From positions 496,001 through 560,000 of the forward strand of contig NZ_JAJKFQ010000011.1 of assembly GCF_020966635.1 (NCBI RefSeq): a stretch of DNA of 64,000 bases. The letters run 5' to 3'. Position numbers and translations under genes: made by a program. The number at the start of each line of letters is the position of its first letter. Positions within the stretch are counted from its first letter, which is position 1. Of the stretch, positions 46,645-55,925 are shown one piece after another. Source of the stretch: Stieleria sp. JC731. Lineage in GTDB: Bacteria > Planctomycetota > Planctomycetia > Pirellulales > Pirellulaceae. Below the pieces are notes generated by a model. That model saw only the letters and a list, made by a program, of their open reading frames with translations. It was not told where the DNA came from and did not search any database.

Positions 46645-47168
46645 TGTCCGGTCCGGAGATGGTCTGCCGATCGTCGGTCCGGCCGCGGGACAAAGACGAG
46701 CGGGCTGAATGAGCTGGCTGAGTTAAGTTGTCGGTATCGGTCGCGTTGTCTCGGTCCTGCACCGTCCTATTGTATTTCTTTCCCGGCCGAGGCTGCAGGT
46801 ACCCTGGCTGTGGGGATCGCTTGATGTTGCGAAATTTTAGGACAGGAAAAAAATCGAGCGTCGTCAATTAGAACGCCGAAATACAAAACCAGTCCTCAAC
46901 AACTTGCCTTTCTAACGCTGGTGGAACGCTAATTAGTTCTGTCTGTTAGAGGAAATTCGCTTGGCCCCGTCGCTGATTTCCATCTGAAACTCCATCGCGG
47001 ACGCCGAATTGTGGCATTCCGAAGGCCATTCCGGATGGGCTTGCCTGCTGTCAGAGACGGTTCTGGGCAGGTAAGTTGGAAATGTCTCAGAATGTACGTT
47101 TTGCCTAGGTGTCGTGACGCAGCGGCAAGGCGACCACCGTTTTAAAACTCCAGCCCCCTGCCGACGTT
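46645..47168. other. divergent region between kinase-Hsp70 and hemC
   Basis: 524 bp carrying two promoters that I cannot place. ORFs here are short and without domains. There is no T-tailed hairpin or repeat family member. GC-rich stretches near 46670-46700 and 46776-46810 flank the kinase start. Confidence 0.4.
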
Positions 47169-48158
47169 TTGCCAAAGCCGGACCAATCGTCATTATCGTC
47201 ATCGAAAGCCGTACATCCGGATGGACGCGTTTTGCGGATCGCGACACGCGAAAGCCCCTTGGCGATGTGGCAGGCGGAGCACGTTCAATCGCTGCTCGCT
47301 TCATATGTCCAGACGCCACAAATCGTCCCCATGGTCAGCAGTGGTGATGTTGACATGCGCCCAATCGACGGGAAACGATCCGTTGGGGTTTTTACGAAGC
47401 GAATTCAACAAGCGCTCCTTGAGGATGAGGGTGATGTCGCGGTCCATTCGATGAAGGACTTGCCAACCGAAGTTCATCCTTCGTTGGTAATGATCGCTTC
47501 GCCCGAACGCGAGAATGTTGCCGATTCGCTGGTCTCACCCCAAGCGTACTCGTTGGATCAACTGCCCAAGGGGGCAAAGGTTGGAACCGGGAGCCGACGG
47601 CGTGCGGCGCAGTTGCTTCGCGAACGACCCGATCTGGATGTCCAGCCAATACGCGGCAACGTGCAAACGCGTTTAAAGAAAATGACAGATGGGGAATACG
47701 ACGCGATCGTTCTTGCTTCAGCAGGGATCGAGCGTCTGAAAATGTCTGACCTGCCAAGGGTCGAGTTGCCGCTCGAAATCATGTTACCTGCACCTGGCCA
47801 GGGTGCATTGGCAATCGAAGTCCGTAGCGATGATTCGTCTGCAATGGAAATCGTATCGAAAATCAATCTGCCAGAATCCAACGCCTGTACGCTGGCTGAA
47901 CGAACCCTGCTGTCGCAGCTTCACGGTGGGTGTTTGGCACCGATCGCCGCATTGGCTGTCATTGACAATCAAGGAATACTGCGGCTTTCTGCACGCGTGC
48001 TGTCGCTCGAGGGGACGACCTGCTTGGAATACACCACGGAGCAAGCCATCAAGACCGATGATGATTCTTGGCGCTCGACGGCGATCGAACTTGGCAAGCG
48101 AGCCAGTGCGACGCTGATTGATCAAGGCGCCCGCGAGTTGATCGAAGCCGGACGCTGA
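47169..48158 (+). CDS. hemC: porphobilinogen deaminase (hydroxymethylbilane synthase)
   Basis: 329 residues from a TTG start; the conserved domain begins within ~20 residues (VLRIATRESPLAMWQAEHV), so no later start is possible. Motifs: DVAVHSMKDLPTEVHP, GTGSRRRAAQLL, IRGNVQTRLKKM, IVLASAGIERL, and the dipyrromethane-cofactor Cys in SQLHGGCLAPIAAL. It condenses four porphobilinogen units in haem and sirohaem synthesis in the cytoplasm. Stand-alone; divergent from the kinase-Hsp70 gene. Confidence 0.95.
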   Translation: MPKPDQSSLSSSKAVHPDGRVLRIATRESPLAMWQAEHVQSLLASYVQTPQIVPMVSSGDVDMRPIDGKRSVGVFTKRIQQALLEDEGDVAVHSMKDLPTEVHPSLVMIASPERENVADSLVSPQAYSLDQLPKGAKVGTGSRRRAAQLLRERPDLDVQPIRGNVQTRLKKMTDGEYDAIVLASAGIERLKMSDLPRVELPLEIMLPAPGQGALAIEVRSDDSSAMEIVSKINLPESNACTLAERTLLSQLHGGCLAPIAALAVIDNQGILRLSARVLSLEGTTCLEYTTEQAIKTDDDSWRSTAIELGKRASATLIDQGARELIEAGR

Positions 48159-48398
48159 GAACGATTCTTCCTGTTTCGGTCGGTGCCAACGGGTGGCCAA
48201 CCACATCGACGCAATCGTGGTTCGGCAGGCAGGTTCGCATCGAAAGTCTCACATGGCGAACTTCGTCCAAAAGTTCGCTCTTGTTCATTTTTTGATACAC
48301 CCGGTGGATGTAGACGGTTTAAATGAAGCAGCGATTCGAATGGCATTGCCGTTCGTTTCTTACTTTCCCCATCAGCCTGCCGCTTCATTTAATCTGCA

Positions 48399-49334
48399 AT
48401 GCCGAACGCCCACCATGCTTCTCGTCGTCAGTTTTTGTCTACAGCCGGTTTGATTGCCGGTGCCGGGTGCTTGTCTTCCCAAGCTCCTACGCTCGCAACA
48501 GAGGCGTTCGCTCGCAAGGGCGATCCGAGATTCAAAGTCGGATTGGCCGCCTATTCTTTACGCGACTACTTTTCTTTTATGAAGGGGAAAGCAAAGAAGC
48601 CAGTCGATCCCGCCAAGGCCATCGATATGGTTGGATTCTTGGATTACTGCGTCGCGCAAGGTTTCGATGCGGCAGAGCTCACAAGCTATTTTTTCAAGCC
48701 GGACGCCAACGACGCGTATTATCTGGAACTTAAAAGACAAGCGTTTCTGAAAGGTGTGACGATCTCAGGGACCGCGATCGGAAACAATTTCACCAGGGGA
48801 GCCGGCGACAAACTGGATCAGGAAATCGAGACCGCAATCGAATGGATTGATCGAGCCGCAACGCTTGGCGCACCACACATTCGATTCTTTGCCGGGACGG
48901 GAAAGGAGTTGGACGATCATCCCGAGCGTTTCGACGATGCTGTTGCGGCGATGAAGAAGTGTGCTGAACACGCTGCCCAAAAAGGTGTCTTCCTGGGCAT
49001 TGAAAACCACGGAAACCTACGATCGGATCAATTGATCGCCTTGATCAATGCGGTCGATCATCCGTGGGTCGGAATCAATTTGGATACCGGCAATTTCTTC
49101 ACCGATGATCCTTACGGTGATCTGGAAAAGTGTGTCCCCTACGCGGTCAATGTTCAGGTCAAGGTCAGCATGCGAAAACCTGATCGCACCAAATATCCGG
49201 CGGACATCCCTCGTGTGGGCAGGCTACTCAAGGACGCCGGATACCAAGGGTTTGTGATTTTGGAATACGAGGATGAAGATCCATACGAGAACATTCCGCA
49301 AGCTCATCAGCAACTCCGAGAAGCCTTGTTGTAG
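48399..49334 (+). CDS. Tat-exported sugar phosphate isomerase/epimerase-like TIM barrel
   Basis: 311 residues. The N terminus is a Tat signal (ASRRQFLSTAGLIAGAGCL). The body is an AP endonuclease 2/xylose isomerase-like TIM barrel: VGLAAYSLRDYF, GFLDYCVAQGFDAAELTSYFF, PHIRFFAGTGKEL, VFLGIENHGNLRSDQLIALI, WVGINLDTGNFFTDDPYGDL, FVILEYEDEDP. Typical metal-binding Glu/Asp/His positions (IENHG, NLDTGN, LEYED) are kept. Predicted periplasmic epimerase or lyase on a sugar or inositol derivative; the exact substrate is unknown. Confidence 0.85.
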   Translation: MPNAHHASRRQFLSTAGLIAGAGCLSSQAPTLATEAFARKGDPRFKVGLAAYSLRDYFSFMKGKAKKPVDPAKAIDMVGFLDYCVAQGFDAAELTSYFFKPDANDAYYLELKRQAFLKGVTISGTAIGNNFTRGAGDKLDQEIETAIEWIDRAATLGAPHIRFFAGTGKELDDHPERFDDAVAAMKKCAEHAAQKGVFLGIENHGNLRSDQLIALINAVDHPWVGINLDTGNFFTDDPYGDLEKCVPYAVNVQVKVSMRKPDRTKYPADIPRVGRLLKDAGYQGFVILEYEDEDPYENIPQAHQQLREALL

Positions 49335-49521
49335 GCGAGTAGCAGCACGGTCGCCGCCGCGGTCGGCAGGCAACTCGTCAGCTGAGGCGGTACAGATTAC
49401 GCAGGTGTCGCAGTCCAAGCGATTCAACCGATACAGCCGGAATTGTTTCGTACCAGTCGAATCGAATTCCGAGTCAATTAATCAAGTAGACGCTTCGTCA
49501 GGGACGGAATCGGACTAGTTT

Positions 49522-49627
49522 CTTGTTGTGCGAGGGACGCGACCCAGCGAGATCGTGACAACAAGATATTAAGCGTCCCCCCGTGCGAGGCGTGGTCGGT
49601 TCTTCGGAGCTGGCCTCGCCTTTTTTT
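49522..49627 (+). ncRNA. possible structured RNA ending in an intrinsic terminator
   Basis: Within the 612-bp gap 49335-49946. A stem CTTGTTGT (49522-49529) / ACAACAAG (49558-49565), extended by GCGA/TCG(T) pairs, is followed by a second hairpin with arms GCGAGGC (49585-49591) and GCCTCGC (49613-49619) and a run of seven T (49621-49627). It could be a small RNA or just the terminator of the upstream gene with a 5' leader. No ORF covers it. The rest of the gap (49628-49946) shows nothing clear. Confidence 0.4.
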
Positions 49628-49946
49628 ATGCGCCGATCACTTCCAGATTTGGGGCTCTTCCCCTCATGTGCCTGTTCGCACGATCGCGGCGTTTCTGACT
49701 AGACAGTTGGTTTGGAACGTTACAGCGAACAACCACGCGATTTCAGCGGGTTTCCAACGTTCTTTTCGCTCGAAATCCGGCTTCGAAACGCCCTTCTCGC
49801 CGATTCAAAGCGGCCCGCCAACATCCTGTGACCGAATGTGTCCCCGGTGTCGCGATATTACTCCTGCAAGCGACGAGGAACTCACCGCACAACTTACTCC
49901 TCTCGCTACCACCCAGAACAATGCGACTTAACTGACGGAGAAAGCG

Positions 49947-50237
49947 ATGAAAGATATTTTGCGTCGAGCCATGATCGACTCGGAAACGTTCGTTGTAGAA
50001 ATGGAATACGCGGACGCCAAAGGCAATCTCACACGACGGATCGTCAGCCCAATTCGATTTGTGGGCAGTGACCGAGTCCTGGCGTTGTGCCTGTGCCGTG
50101 AAGAGCCACGGCAATTCTATCTATCACGGTGCTCGAACCTGCGTTTGATCCCGGCTGCCGAGGTGATCATGCCAGTTCCAATGATGCCGGTCGCCGCACC
50201 GATGGTGGGCGCTGGGATGGAAGTTTGCGCGGTCTGA
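49947..50237 (+). CDS. stand-alone WYL-like domain protein
   Basis: 96 residues from ATG with GGAGAAAG upstream. The pattern FVVEMEYADAKGNLTRRIVSPIRFVGSDRVLALCLCREEPRQF then YLSRCSNLRLIPA fits the WYL beta fold, which binds ligands such as nucleic-acid or nucleotide signals in transcriptional regulators. Here there is no HTH. The tail is Met/Pro/Ala-rich. It lies alone, in an orientation convergent with NDH-2. Confidence 0.68.
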   Translation: MKDILRRAMIDSETFVVEMEYADAKGNLTRRIVSPIRFVGSDRVLALCLCREEPRQFYLSRCSNLRLIPAAEVIMPVPMMPVAAPMVGAGMEVCAV

Positions 50238-50334
50238 TGCGTGCTTGATCAGCGTTTCAAACAAGGAAGTCATAGTGCAGACGACAGCGTGCAGCAACGA
50301 TTCGCAGCGGCATCACAATCGCTCAACCACAACA

Positions 50335-51669
50335 TCATGCCGAATGAGTTTTCTCACGCGTTGCGGCGCCTCTCATTCGGTTGCGCCCCGTAATAAGTCG
50401 TGCCGATCGATCGCGGTTAAAGAATGCCCACCCCCACTGGACCAATACCAAAATTCGGTTGCGAAACCGGGTGATGTACATCAGGTGGATCAGCAGCCAA
50501 ATCGCCCATGCGACAAAGCCATGCAATTTGAATTTGCCAATACTTCCAACAGCATGCAGCCTTCCGATGACAGCCAAGCTGCCTTTGTCAAAGTACCGGA
50601 ACGTTTTGCGGGGTTGTTTCGCTAAATCGGCACGGATGCACTTCGCCGCATGATGGCCCATTTGACTAGCGACCGGAGCCAAGCCAGGAAGTTCTCCCTT
50701 CTTAGCGTCGTTGAACGAAGCCAGATCACCGCAAACAAAAATGTGATCATTCGATTCCAAACTGCAATCCGATGTCACCGGAACTCGTCCGCCACGAGCA
50801 GCCGTCAATCCGGCTTGTTGGCACAATTGAACTCCCAGTGGTGAAGCCTTTACTCCGGCTGCCCAAATGATATTCCGTGTGCCAATGGTTTCCTTCGAAT
50901 CACCATCACGTGACGTAAGCAAGACGCTATGACGTTGAACATCAGTTACATGAAAGCCAGTCATGACTTTGACGCCCAGTGCTTTCAACGCACGGGTTGC
51001 TTTCTGTGGCAAAGGGCTCGGGAAAAAGTGAAGCGGTGCGTCGGAGGGTTCGACCAGGATGACCTTTGCTTGGGTCGGATCGATTTTGCGAAACTCATGC
51101 TTCAGCGTCCGATACGCGACCTCTGCCAACGCACCGGCAAGTTCACATCCGGTCGGTCCGCCACCAACAATGACAAAGGTAAGCAGTTCATCGATGACAT
51201 TCGGATCGTCTTCCAACTCGGCCGCTTCGAAAGCTTCCAGAATCTTGGCGCGGATTTCAGTCGCGTCCTCGACTGTCTTCAAGCCCGGCGCAAATTCAGA
51301 CCAGTGGTCGTTTCCAAAATAATGGTGGGTCGACCCTGTCGCGACGACCAGATAGTCAAAGTGAAGCTCCGAATGGCTCAGTTGGACACGTCGGCTTTCC
51401 AAATCAAATTCTTCGACTTCGTCCAACAACACTTCGACGTTGTCGTGTTTTTCAAGAATTGCACGCAGGGGGCTGGCGATATTGGCTGGAGACAATTCCC
51501 CCGTTGCAACCTGATAAAGCAGCGGCTGGAACAAATGAAAGTTGCGCCGATCGACCAGTGTCACGTCAACCGGCGCCCGCTTGAGTTGTTGTGCCGCGGC
51601 AAGCCCCGCAAAACCACCACCAATAATCACGACGTGTGGAGTGGATTTTTGTTCCAGTTGAGTGTTCAT
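50335..51669 (-). CDS. ndh: type II NADH dehydrogenase
   Basis: 444 residues. Flavoprotein with two Rossmann folds: VVIIGGGFAGLAAAQQLKR (FAD), FVIVGGGPTGCELAGALAEVA (NAD(P)H), PLLYQVATGELSPANIASPLR (typical of NDH-2), IIWAAGVKASPLG, HIFVCGDLASF, and APVASQMGHHAAKCIRADL. The C-terminal ~70 residues contain a hydrophobic membrane-attaching helix (FVAWAIWLLIHLMYI). It oxidises NADH and reduces quinone without proton pumping. Menaquinone would be supplied by the mqn pathway at the right end of the window. Confidence 0.93.
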   Translation of the reverse strand: MNTQLEQKSTPHVVIIGGGFAGLAAAQQLKRAPVDVTLVDRRNFHLFQPLLYQVATGELSPANIASPLRAILEKHDNVEVLLDEVEEFDLESRRVQLSHSELHFDYLVVATGSTHHYFGNDHWSEFAPGLKTVEDATEIRAKILEAFEAAELEDDPNVIDELLTFVIVGGGPTGCELAGALAEVAYRTLKHEFRKIDPTQAKVILVEPSDAPLHFFPSPLPQKATRALKALGVKVMTGFHVTDVQRHSVLLTSRDGDSKETIGTRNIIWAAGVKASPLGVQLCQQAGLTAARGGRVPVTSDCSLESNDHIFVCGDLASFNDAKKGELPGLAPVASQMGHHAAKCIRADLAKQPRKTFRYFDKGSLAVIGRLHAVGSIGKFKLHGFVAWAIWLLIHLMYITRFRNRILVLVQWGWAFFNRDRSARLITGRNRMRGAATREKTHSA

Positions 51670-52024
51670 CGGGCCGGGACCATCTCCGGAATATCAGGCA
51701 AAAAGGGTGCGAGCAAGCAACGTGATTTCGTTTAATCGAAACGGGCGTTTACCAATACAAAGTCCCATTATTGACCCTACTTGCCGATTCGCCCATGACC
51801 GGCGTAGGCAAACGAGAAGGTTTCTCAGCGACTTTACAAAAGGCAATTTGGTGCTTTGCATGTCCACCGCGGGTTTCGCTGTCCAAAGAGGCAGCCTGGC
51901 TGGTTTTCGTCCAAGTTTTCTAGGTGATTCACGAATCTGCGAATGATTCGGTCCGTTCGGCACATCATCTGCTGATGTGTGGAGCAAGTTTTCCGACTGA
52001 CAAATGTGATGAAGGTTTAGTCCG
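51670..52024. other. divergent region between ndh and the site-2 protease
   Basis: 355 bp. Two small inverted repeats: CGTTT-AATCG-AAACG near 51726-51743 and the perfect CACATCA-TCTGC-TGATGTG at 51961-51979. Either may be an operator, but no promoter elements can be placed with confidence. Confidence 0.4.
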
Positions 52025-53158
52025 ATGAATGGTTCATACCGGCTTGGGAAGTTCGCTGATATCGACGTTTACGTCCACTGGACGTTCATGCTGTTACTCG
52101 CATGGGTTGGTGGATCCGCAATCTGGGGTGGGGCTACATTTGCCGCTGCGATCGTTAACGTGACACTCGTCATTTGTGTGTTCGCGTGCGTCTTGGCCCA
52201 CGAATACGGGCATGCGCTCGCAGCCCGACGTTATGGGATCCCCACTCACGATATCACCCTACTGCCCATTGGCGGGGTCGCGCGATTGCGTGAGATCCCC
52301 GAGCGTCCACGTGAGGAGCTTGTGGTGGCAATCGCTGGCCCAGCGGTCAACGTTGTCATCGCGACATTTCTCGCAGGTGTGCTCGCATTCTTAGGAAGTC
52401 CGATGGTTCCGGAGTCGATGTTGGCCGGAACCGGAGGTGCGATTCCATTTCTGCAAAGCCTGATGTCGATCAACGTCATGCTTGTGCTGTTCAACTTGAT
52501 TCCCGCTTTCCCGATGGACGGCGGTCGCATGCTACGCGCACTGCTAGCGATGAAGTTGAATCGAATCCGTGCGACGGATATTGCCGCAACCGTTGGGCAA
52601 GTACTTTCGTTCGGACTTGGGTTTATGGGCCTGTTCGGAAATCCGTTTCTGATCTTGATTGCTGTTTTTGTATTCTTCGGGGCTCGTGCTGAGGCACAGC
52701 ATGTTCGTTCGACAACATTGGTTAGCGATCTACCAGTTCGCGCCGCAATGATCGCGCACATGCAGACTGCTCAAGGTGATGACCATCTTCAGCATTTGCG
52801 AGACCTGTTATTGGACGGTTCACAACAAGACTTCCCCGTTCTAGACGAGCATGGTGATCCGGTCGGGCTGATCTATCGCAATGACATTGTCAACGGATTG
52901 CAGCGAGGAATGCAGCATGCCCGAGTTCACACCATGATGCACCCACTCGATGAAGTTTCGATGGCACCATCGGACTCATTGCGCTCCGCTATGGTACGAT
53001 TGCAGGATGCCGAAGTTCCCGCCTTGCTGGTAATCAACGGTGGTCGGTTGGTCGGATTGTTAACTCGCGAAAACATCGCGGAGCTGCTGATCTTTCGCGA
53101 AACTGATCCGGAGTTCGTCCCACCAGTAGCATTCCGTCGCGAGTCGATGGTGCATTAG
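52025..53158 (+). CDS. site-2 protease family (M50) with CBS domain pair
   Basis: 377 residues. An intramembrane zinc protease: HEYGH at 59-63 in helix 2, and a C-terminal active-site segment NLIPAFPMDGGRMLRA (~158-174) with the third zinc ligand Asp. About six hydrophobic helices cover ~1-230. Then a CBS pair (~240-370): VRAAMIAHMQTAQ, DFPVLDEHGDPVGLIYRNDI, VHTMMHPLDEVSMAP, ALLVINGGRLVGLLTRENIAELL. CBS domains may bind adenine nucleotides and gate the protease by energy state. The substrate is not known; no anti-sigma factor is next to it. Confidence 0.9.
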   Translation: MNGSYRLGKFADIDVYVHWTFMLLLAWVGGSAIWGGATFAAAIVNVTLVICVFACVLAHEYGHALAARRYGIPTHDITLLPIGGVARLREIPERPREELVVAIAGPAVNVVIATFLAGVLAFLGSPMVPESMLAGTGGAIPFLQSLMSINVMLVLFNLIPAFPMDGGRMLRALLAMKLNRIRATDIAATVGQVLSFGLGFMGLFGNPFLILIAVFVFFGARAEAQHVRSTTLVSDLPVRAAMIAHMQTAQGDDHLQHLRDLLLDGSQQDFPVLDEHGDPVGLIYRNDIVNGLQRGMQHARVHTMMHPLDEVSMAPSDSLRSAMVRLQDAEVPALLVINGGRLVGLLTRENIAELLIFRETDPEFVPPVAFRRESMVH

Positions 53159-53320
53159 TTCGAGCCAACGTGACGGCTGGGTTGATTCCGGTATCGCAAG
53201 TTTCGATCGGAGTAGCACACCTGCCGCTCCGAACTTAGAACCCGCGAAATTATTCCGGTCAGTGATTTCTTTCGCAGGCGTTACGCATTGAGTTTGCTGA
53301 TGAGGCTACACTGCAGGCAA

Positions 53321-53341
53321 TGACACATACCGAATGTGTCA
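53321..53341 (+). promoter_or_regulatory. inverted repeat upstream of the sulfatase gene
   Basis: Perfect 8-bp inverted repeat TGACACAT (53321-53328) / ATGTGTCA (53334-53341) with a 5-nt spacer, 41 bp upstream of the sulfatase start. It has the size of a dimeric regulator site. No promoter hexamers are assigned. Confidence 0.35.
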
Positions 53342-53381
53342 ATCTGCAGTCGCTGGTCTCTCCACAAACGAGTTGCGAACG

Positions 53382-54896
53382 ATGTTTGGTCGAACTCCAT
53401 CTGTGATCGTCTTCATTGCGGTCTTGCTTGCGGTTATCGGAAAACCTTGCTCGTTCACCGTGGCTGATGACTCGCATCCAAATGTGCTGTTGATCATTAC
53501 CGATGAGCATAATTTCCGAACGCTCGGCTGCTATCGCAAATTACTGCCTCCAGTGCAGGCCGAAATGTGGGGTAAAAATGCAATCGTTGAAACGCTGAAT
53601 CTCGATCGCCTTGCCGATGAAGGATTAATTGGGACCCGGGCCTATGCTACAGCGCCAGTCTGCACGCCATCGCGTGCCGCGATGATCACCGGTCGCTACC
53701 CACACAATACCGGTGCGCCGCAGAACAACATGATTCTTGACCGCAGTATCCCGACGCTTGCGGATCGGTTGAACGAAGCTGGATACCGAACTTCGTTTAT
53801 CGGCAAATGGCATTTGGGCGGTGCGGGGAAACCAGAGTGGGCTCCGAAAATAGACGGAGGCTTTGACAACAAGGACTTCATGTTCAATCGCGGCCATTGG
53901 AAGAAGTTCGAGATACTCGATGGCAAGCCACGTGTCGCTGCCCGTAAAAATGGACAACCGAACTACAACGTGGATGGTGCTGACGAACAATCCTTTGCGA
54001 CCGACTGGTTAACCGATCGAGCACTCGACTTTATCAGTCAGCCATCGGAATCGCCGTTTTTCGCGGTGATCAGCTATCCTGATCCACACGGACCCAATAC
54101 CGTTCGCGAACCCTACGATCATCGATTTGATGACCTACCATTCATGCCGCCACGGACCTATGAAACTGGAATCGAGCCGCCCGGTTGGCTGGGTGGTGGC
54201 TCAAAACATCCGCTGTTCAAGGGACCTGACATGTCTCGGTACTTTGGCATGGTGCAATGTATCGATGACAACTTTGGTCGCCTTTTGGCTAAGCTCGATC
54301 AACTGGACCAGCTCGATAACACCTTGATTGTGATGACAAGTGATCACGGAGACTTATGTTACGAGCACGATCGGCAGAACAAAGGCAACCCATACGAAGG
54401 TTCAGCGCGTGTTCCGTTGCTGATGAGGCTACCGGCAAAGATCAAAGCCGGGACCGTGTATCGCCATCCGGTTGGAACAGTCGATATCACACCCACTGTC
54501 ATGGGACTGCTAGAACTGCCCAGTGAAAGTGGCGACGAAGGTCGTGATCTTTCGTCGGGCTTTACCGATCCCAAACGCGCGGCAGGTGAGACAATCACAT
54601 TCCTTCGAAATGCGGGAACGAAGGCCGCTTGGGTTGCGGCTGTTGATGATCGCTACAAACTGATACTGTCAATCAGTGACCGACCATGGCTGTTTGATAA
54701 TGAACAGGACCCAGATGAGCTGCTCAACTACTACCGTCGCCCCGGAACTGAAGGCGTGGCCGAACGTTTGGCAAAAGAACTCGTCAAATATGGCGAACGG
54801 ACCGACGATCCATATCTGAACGATCCTAAAATTCAGCAGGCCTTGAATCAAATCTTGGGGCCAGCGTCAACAAGCACAACGAGTTCTACAGAGTGA
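53382..54896 (+). CDS. exported sulfatase (formylglycine-dependent)
   Basis: 504 residues from ATG 53382, at which a signal peptide begins (MFGRTPSVIVFIAVLLAV; the frame is open to 53334). Sulfatase motifs: NVLLIITDEHNF (metal-binding Asp), the maturation site CTPSRAAMITGRYPHNTG (Cys converted to formylglycine in C-x-P-S-R), FIGKWHLGG and MTSDHGDLCYEHDRQNKG. It cleaves sulfate esters of glycans or small molecules in the periplasm, or possibly a phosphonate or phosphate ester in related branches. It overlaps the DUF952 gene by 4 nt (GTGA). Sulfatases are abundant in Rhodopirellula relatives. Confidence 0.93.
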   Translation: MFGRTPSVIVFIAVLLAVIGKPCSFTVADDSHPNVLLIITDEHNFRTLGCYRKLLPPVQAEMWGKNAIVETLNLDRLADEGLIGTRAYATAPVCTPSRAAMITGRYPHNTGAPQNNMILDRSIPTLADRLNEAGYRTSFIGKWHLGGAGKPEWAPKIDGGFDNKDFMFNRGHWKKFEILDGKPRVAARKNGQPNYNVDGADEQSFATDWLTDRALDFISQPSESPFFAVISYPDPHGPNTVREPYDHRFDDLPFMPPRTYETGIEPPGWLGGGSKHPLFKGPDMSRYFGMVQCIDDNFGRLLAKLDQLDQLDNTLIVMTSDHGDLCYEHDRQNKGNPYEGSARVPLLMRLPAKIKAGTVYRHPVGTVDITPTVMGLLELPSESGDEGRDLSSGFTDPKRAAGETITFLRNAGTKAAWVAAVDDRYKLILSISDRPWLFDNEQDPDELLNYYRRPGTEGVAERLAKELVKYGERTDDPYLNDPKIQQALNQILGPASTSTTSSTE

Positions 54897-55243
54897 CAGG
54901 CAATTTGATCTACAAGATTCTTCCGCGTTCGGCATGGGAAGTCGCTTTGGAGAAGAAGGTGTTGTCCGGCCACGGTATAGATCTGGAGGACGGCTTCATC
55001 CATTTCTCTGCTGGCTCTCAGGTTGCAGGAACGCTGGGTCGTTACTTTACCGGTCAAGCCGATCTAGTTCTGTTAGCGGTCCGCGCCGATGGATTATCGA
55101 ACTCTTTGCGATGGGAAGAGTCACGTGACGGAGAACAGTTTCCACATGTCTACGGCAACGTGCCCATCGAGGTCATCGAAGAGGTTTACGAGCTGCCGTT
55201 GGATGACAATGGTCTGCATCAACTACCAGAGTCGCTTGAATAG
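54893..55243 (+). CDS. DUF952 family protein
   Basis: 116 residues from GTG, overlapping the sulfatase stop (GTGA). Motifs: IYKILPRSAWEVA, DLEDGFIHFSAGSQVAGTLGRYFTGQADLVLLAVRAD and GEQFPHVYGNVPIEVIEEVYEL, the full DUF952 pattern (a fold related to ADP-ribosyltransferase-like proteins). The conserved HFS and YG segments are present. Function unknown; coupling to the sulfatase is seen in sequence but its meaning is not clear. Confidence 0.88.
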   Translation: MTGNLIYKILPRSAWEVALEKKVLSGHGIDLEDGFIHFSAGSQVAGTLGRYFTGQADLVLLAVRADGLSNSLRWEESRDGEQFPHVYGNVPIEVIEEVYELPLDDNGLHQLPESLE

Positions 55244-55329
55244 CTGCCCAGCGAGGTAGATCAGTAAGCCGATACACGGTTCAAGCCTATCGTGTTCTGG
55301 AACGGGGACCTCACGCCTCGTCCTGGACC

Positions 55330-55353
55330 TTTCAGCCAGGGCTAAAGCTGAAA
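55330..55353. terminator. shared hairpin between DUF952 and flavin reductase genes
   Basis: TTTCAGC (55330-55336) and GCTGAAA (55347-55353), a perfect 7-bp stem with a 10-nt loop, flanked by A/T-rich ends, straddles the stop codon of the minus-strand flavin reductase gene and lies 86 bp after the convergent DUF952 gene. It could end both transcripts. Confidence 0.4.
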
Positions 55354-55920
55354 AGTATCGTCGACTTTGCTGTAGTGGCGACGGCCAACGCGTCCAATTG
55401 TTTGCAGCACGCGCTCGTCTACCAAGTCATCATTGATGTGGAAGTAGACCACGTTCCCGATCACTAAATTGGCACCACCTGGACCGGTCCCCAATCCGAT
55501 CGCGGAGTGCAAAGTACACTCCATCGTCGCGATAGATTCCTTGACCCGTGGAACATCGATTTTGACGCAAGCATCCGGAGTCACGCCGACTAGTTCGAAT
55601 TCACTAATCTCGGCTGCAACCGGATCGGCAGATTGGTGCATCGGCCGAGCGGTTTCTTCGGTGACGATATTGACTGCGAATTGCCCGGTTTGCTGAATGT
55701 TTTTAAGCGTGTCTTTGGGCGATCCGTCAGGGTTGTTTGCCGGCGCGAAGCAAAGTGTTGGAGGGTTCGCACCGATTCCACTGAAGAAAGAAAATGGAGC
55801 GACGTTGTGGATGCCTTCGGACGATTTTGTCGAGACCCACGCGATTGGGCGTGGTGTGATCATCTGCACCATCCGCAAGTAGATCTCTTGAACAGACAGA
55901 TTCGCAACGTCGAATTCCAT
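55342..55920 (-). CDS. flavin reductase / FMN-binding split-barrel protein
   Basis: 192 residues. MITPRPIAWVSTKSSEGIHNVAPFSFFSGIGANPPTLCFAP is the FMN-binding start of the flavin reductase-like split barrel; AVNIVTEETARPM and ATMECTLHSAIGLG follow. It likely reduces FMN or binds it for an oxidoreductase partner. It begins 5 bp after the IMPase stop, as third gene of the minus-strand kinase/IMPase operon. Confidence 0.87.
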   Translation of the reverse strand: MEFDVANLSVQEIYLRMVQMITPRPIAWVSTKSSEGIHNVAPFSFFSGIGANPPTLCFAPANNPDGSPKDTLKNIQQTGQFAVNIVTEETARPMHQSADPVAAEISEFELVGVTPDACVKIDVPRVKESIATMECTLHSAIGLGTGPGGANLVIGNVVYFHINDDLVDERVLQTIGRVGRRHYSKVDDTFQL

Positions 55921-55925
55921 TTCGA

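Noticed and set aside
50929-51735. 268-codon plus-strand ORF opposite the NADH dehydrogenase
   Set aside because: Mirror frame of a gene with clear NDH-2 motifs on the minus strand; no domain seen in the ORF.
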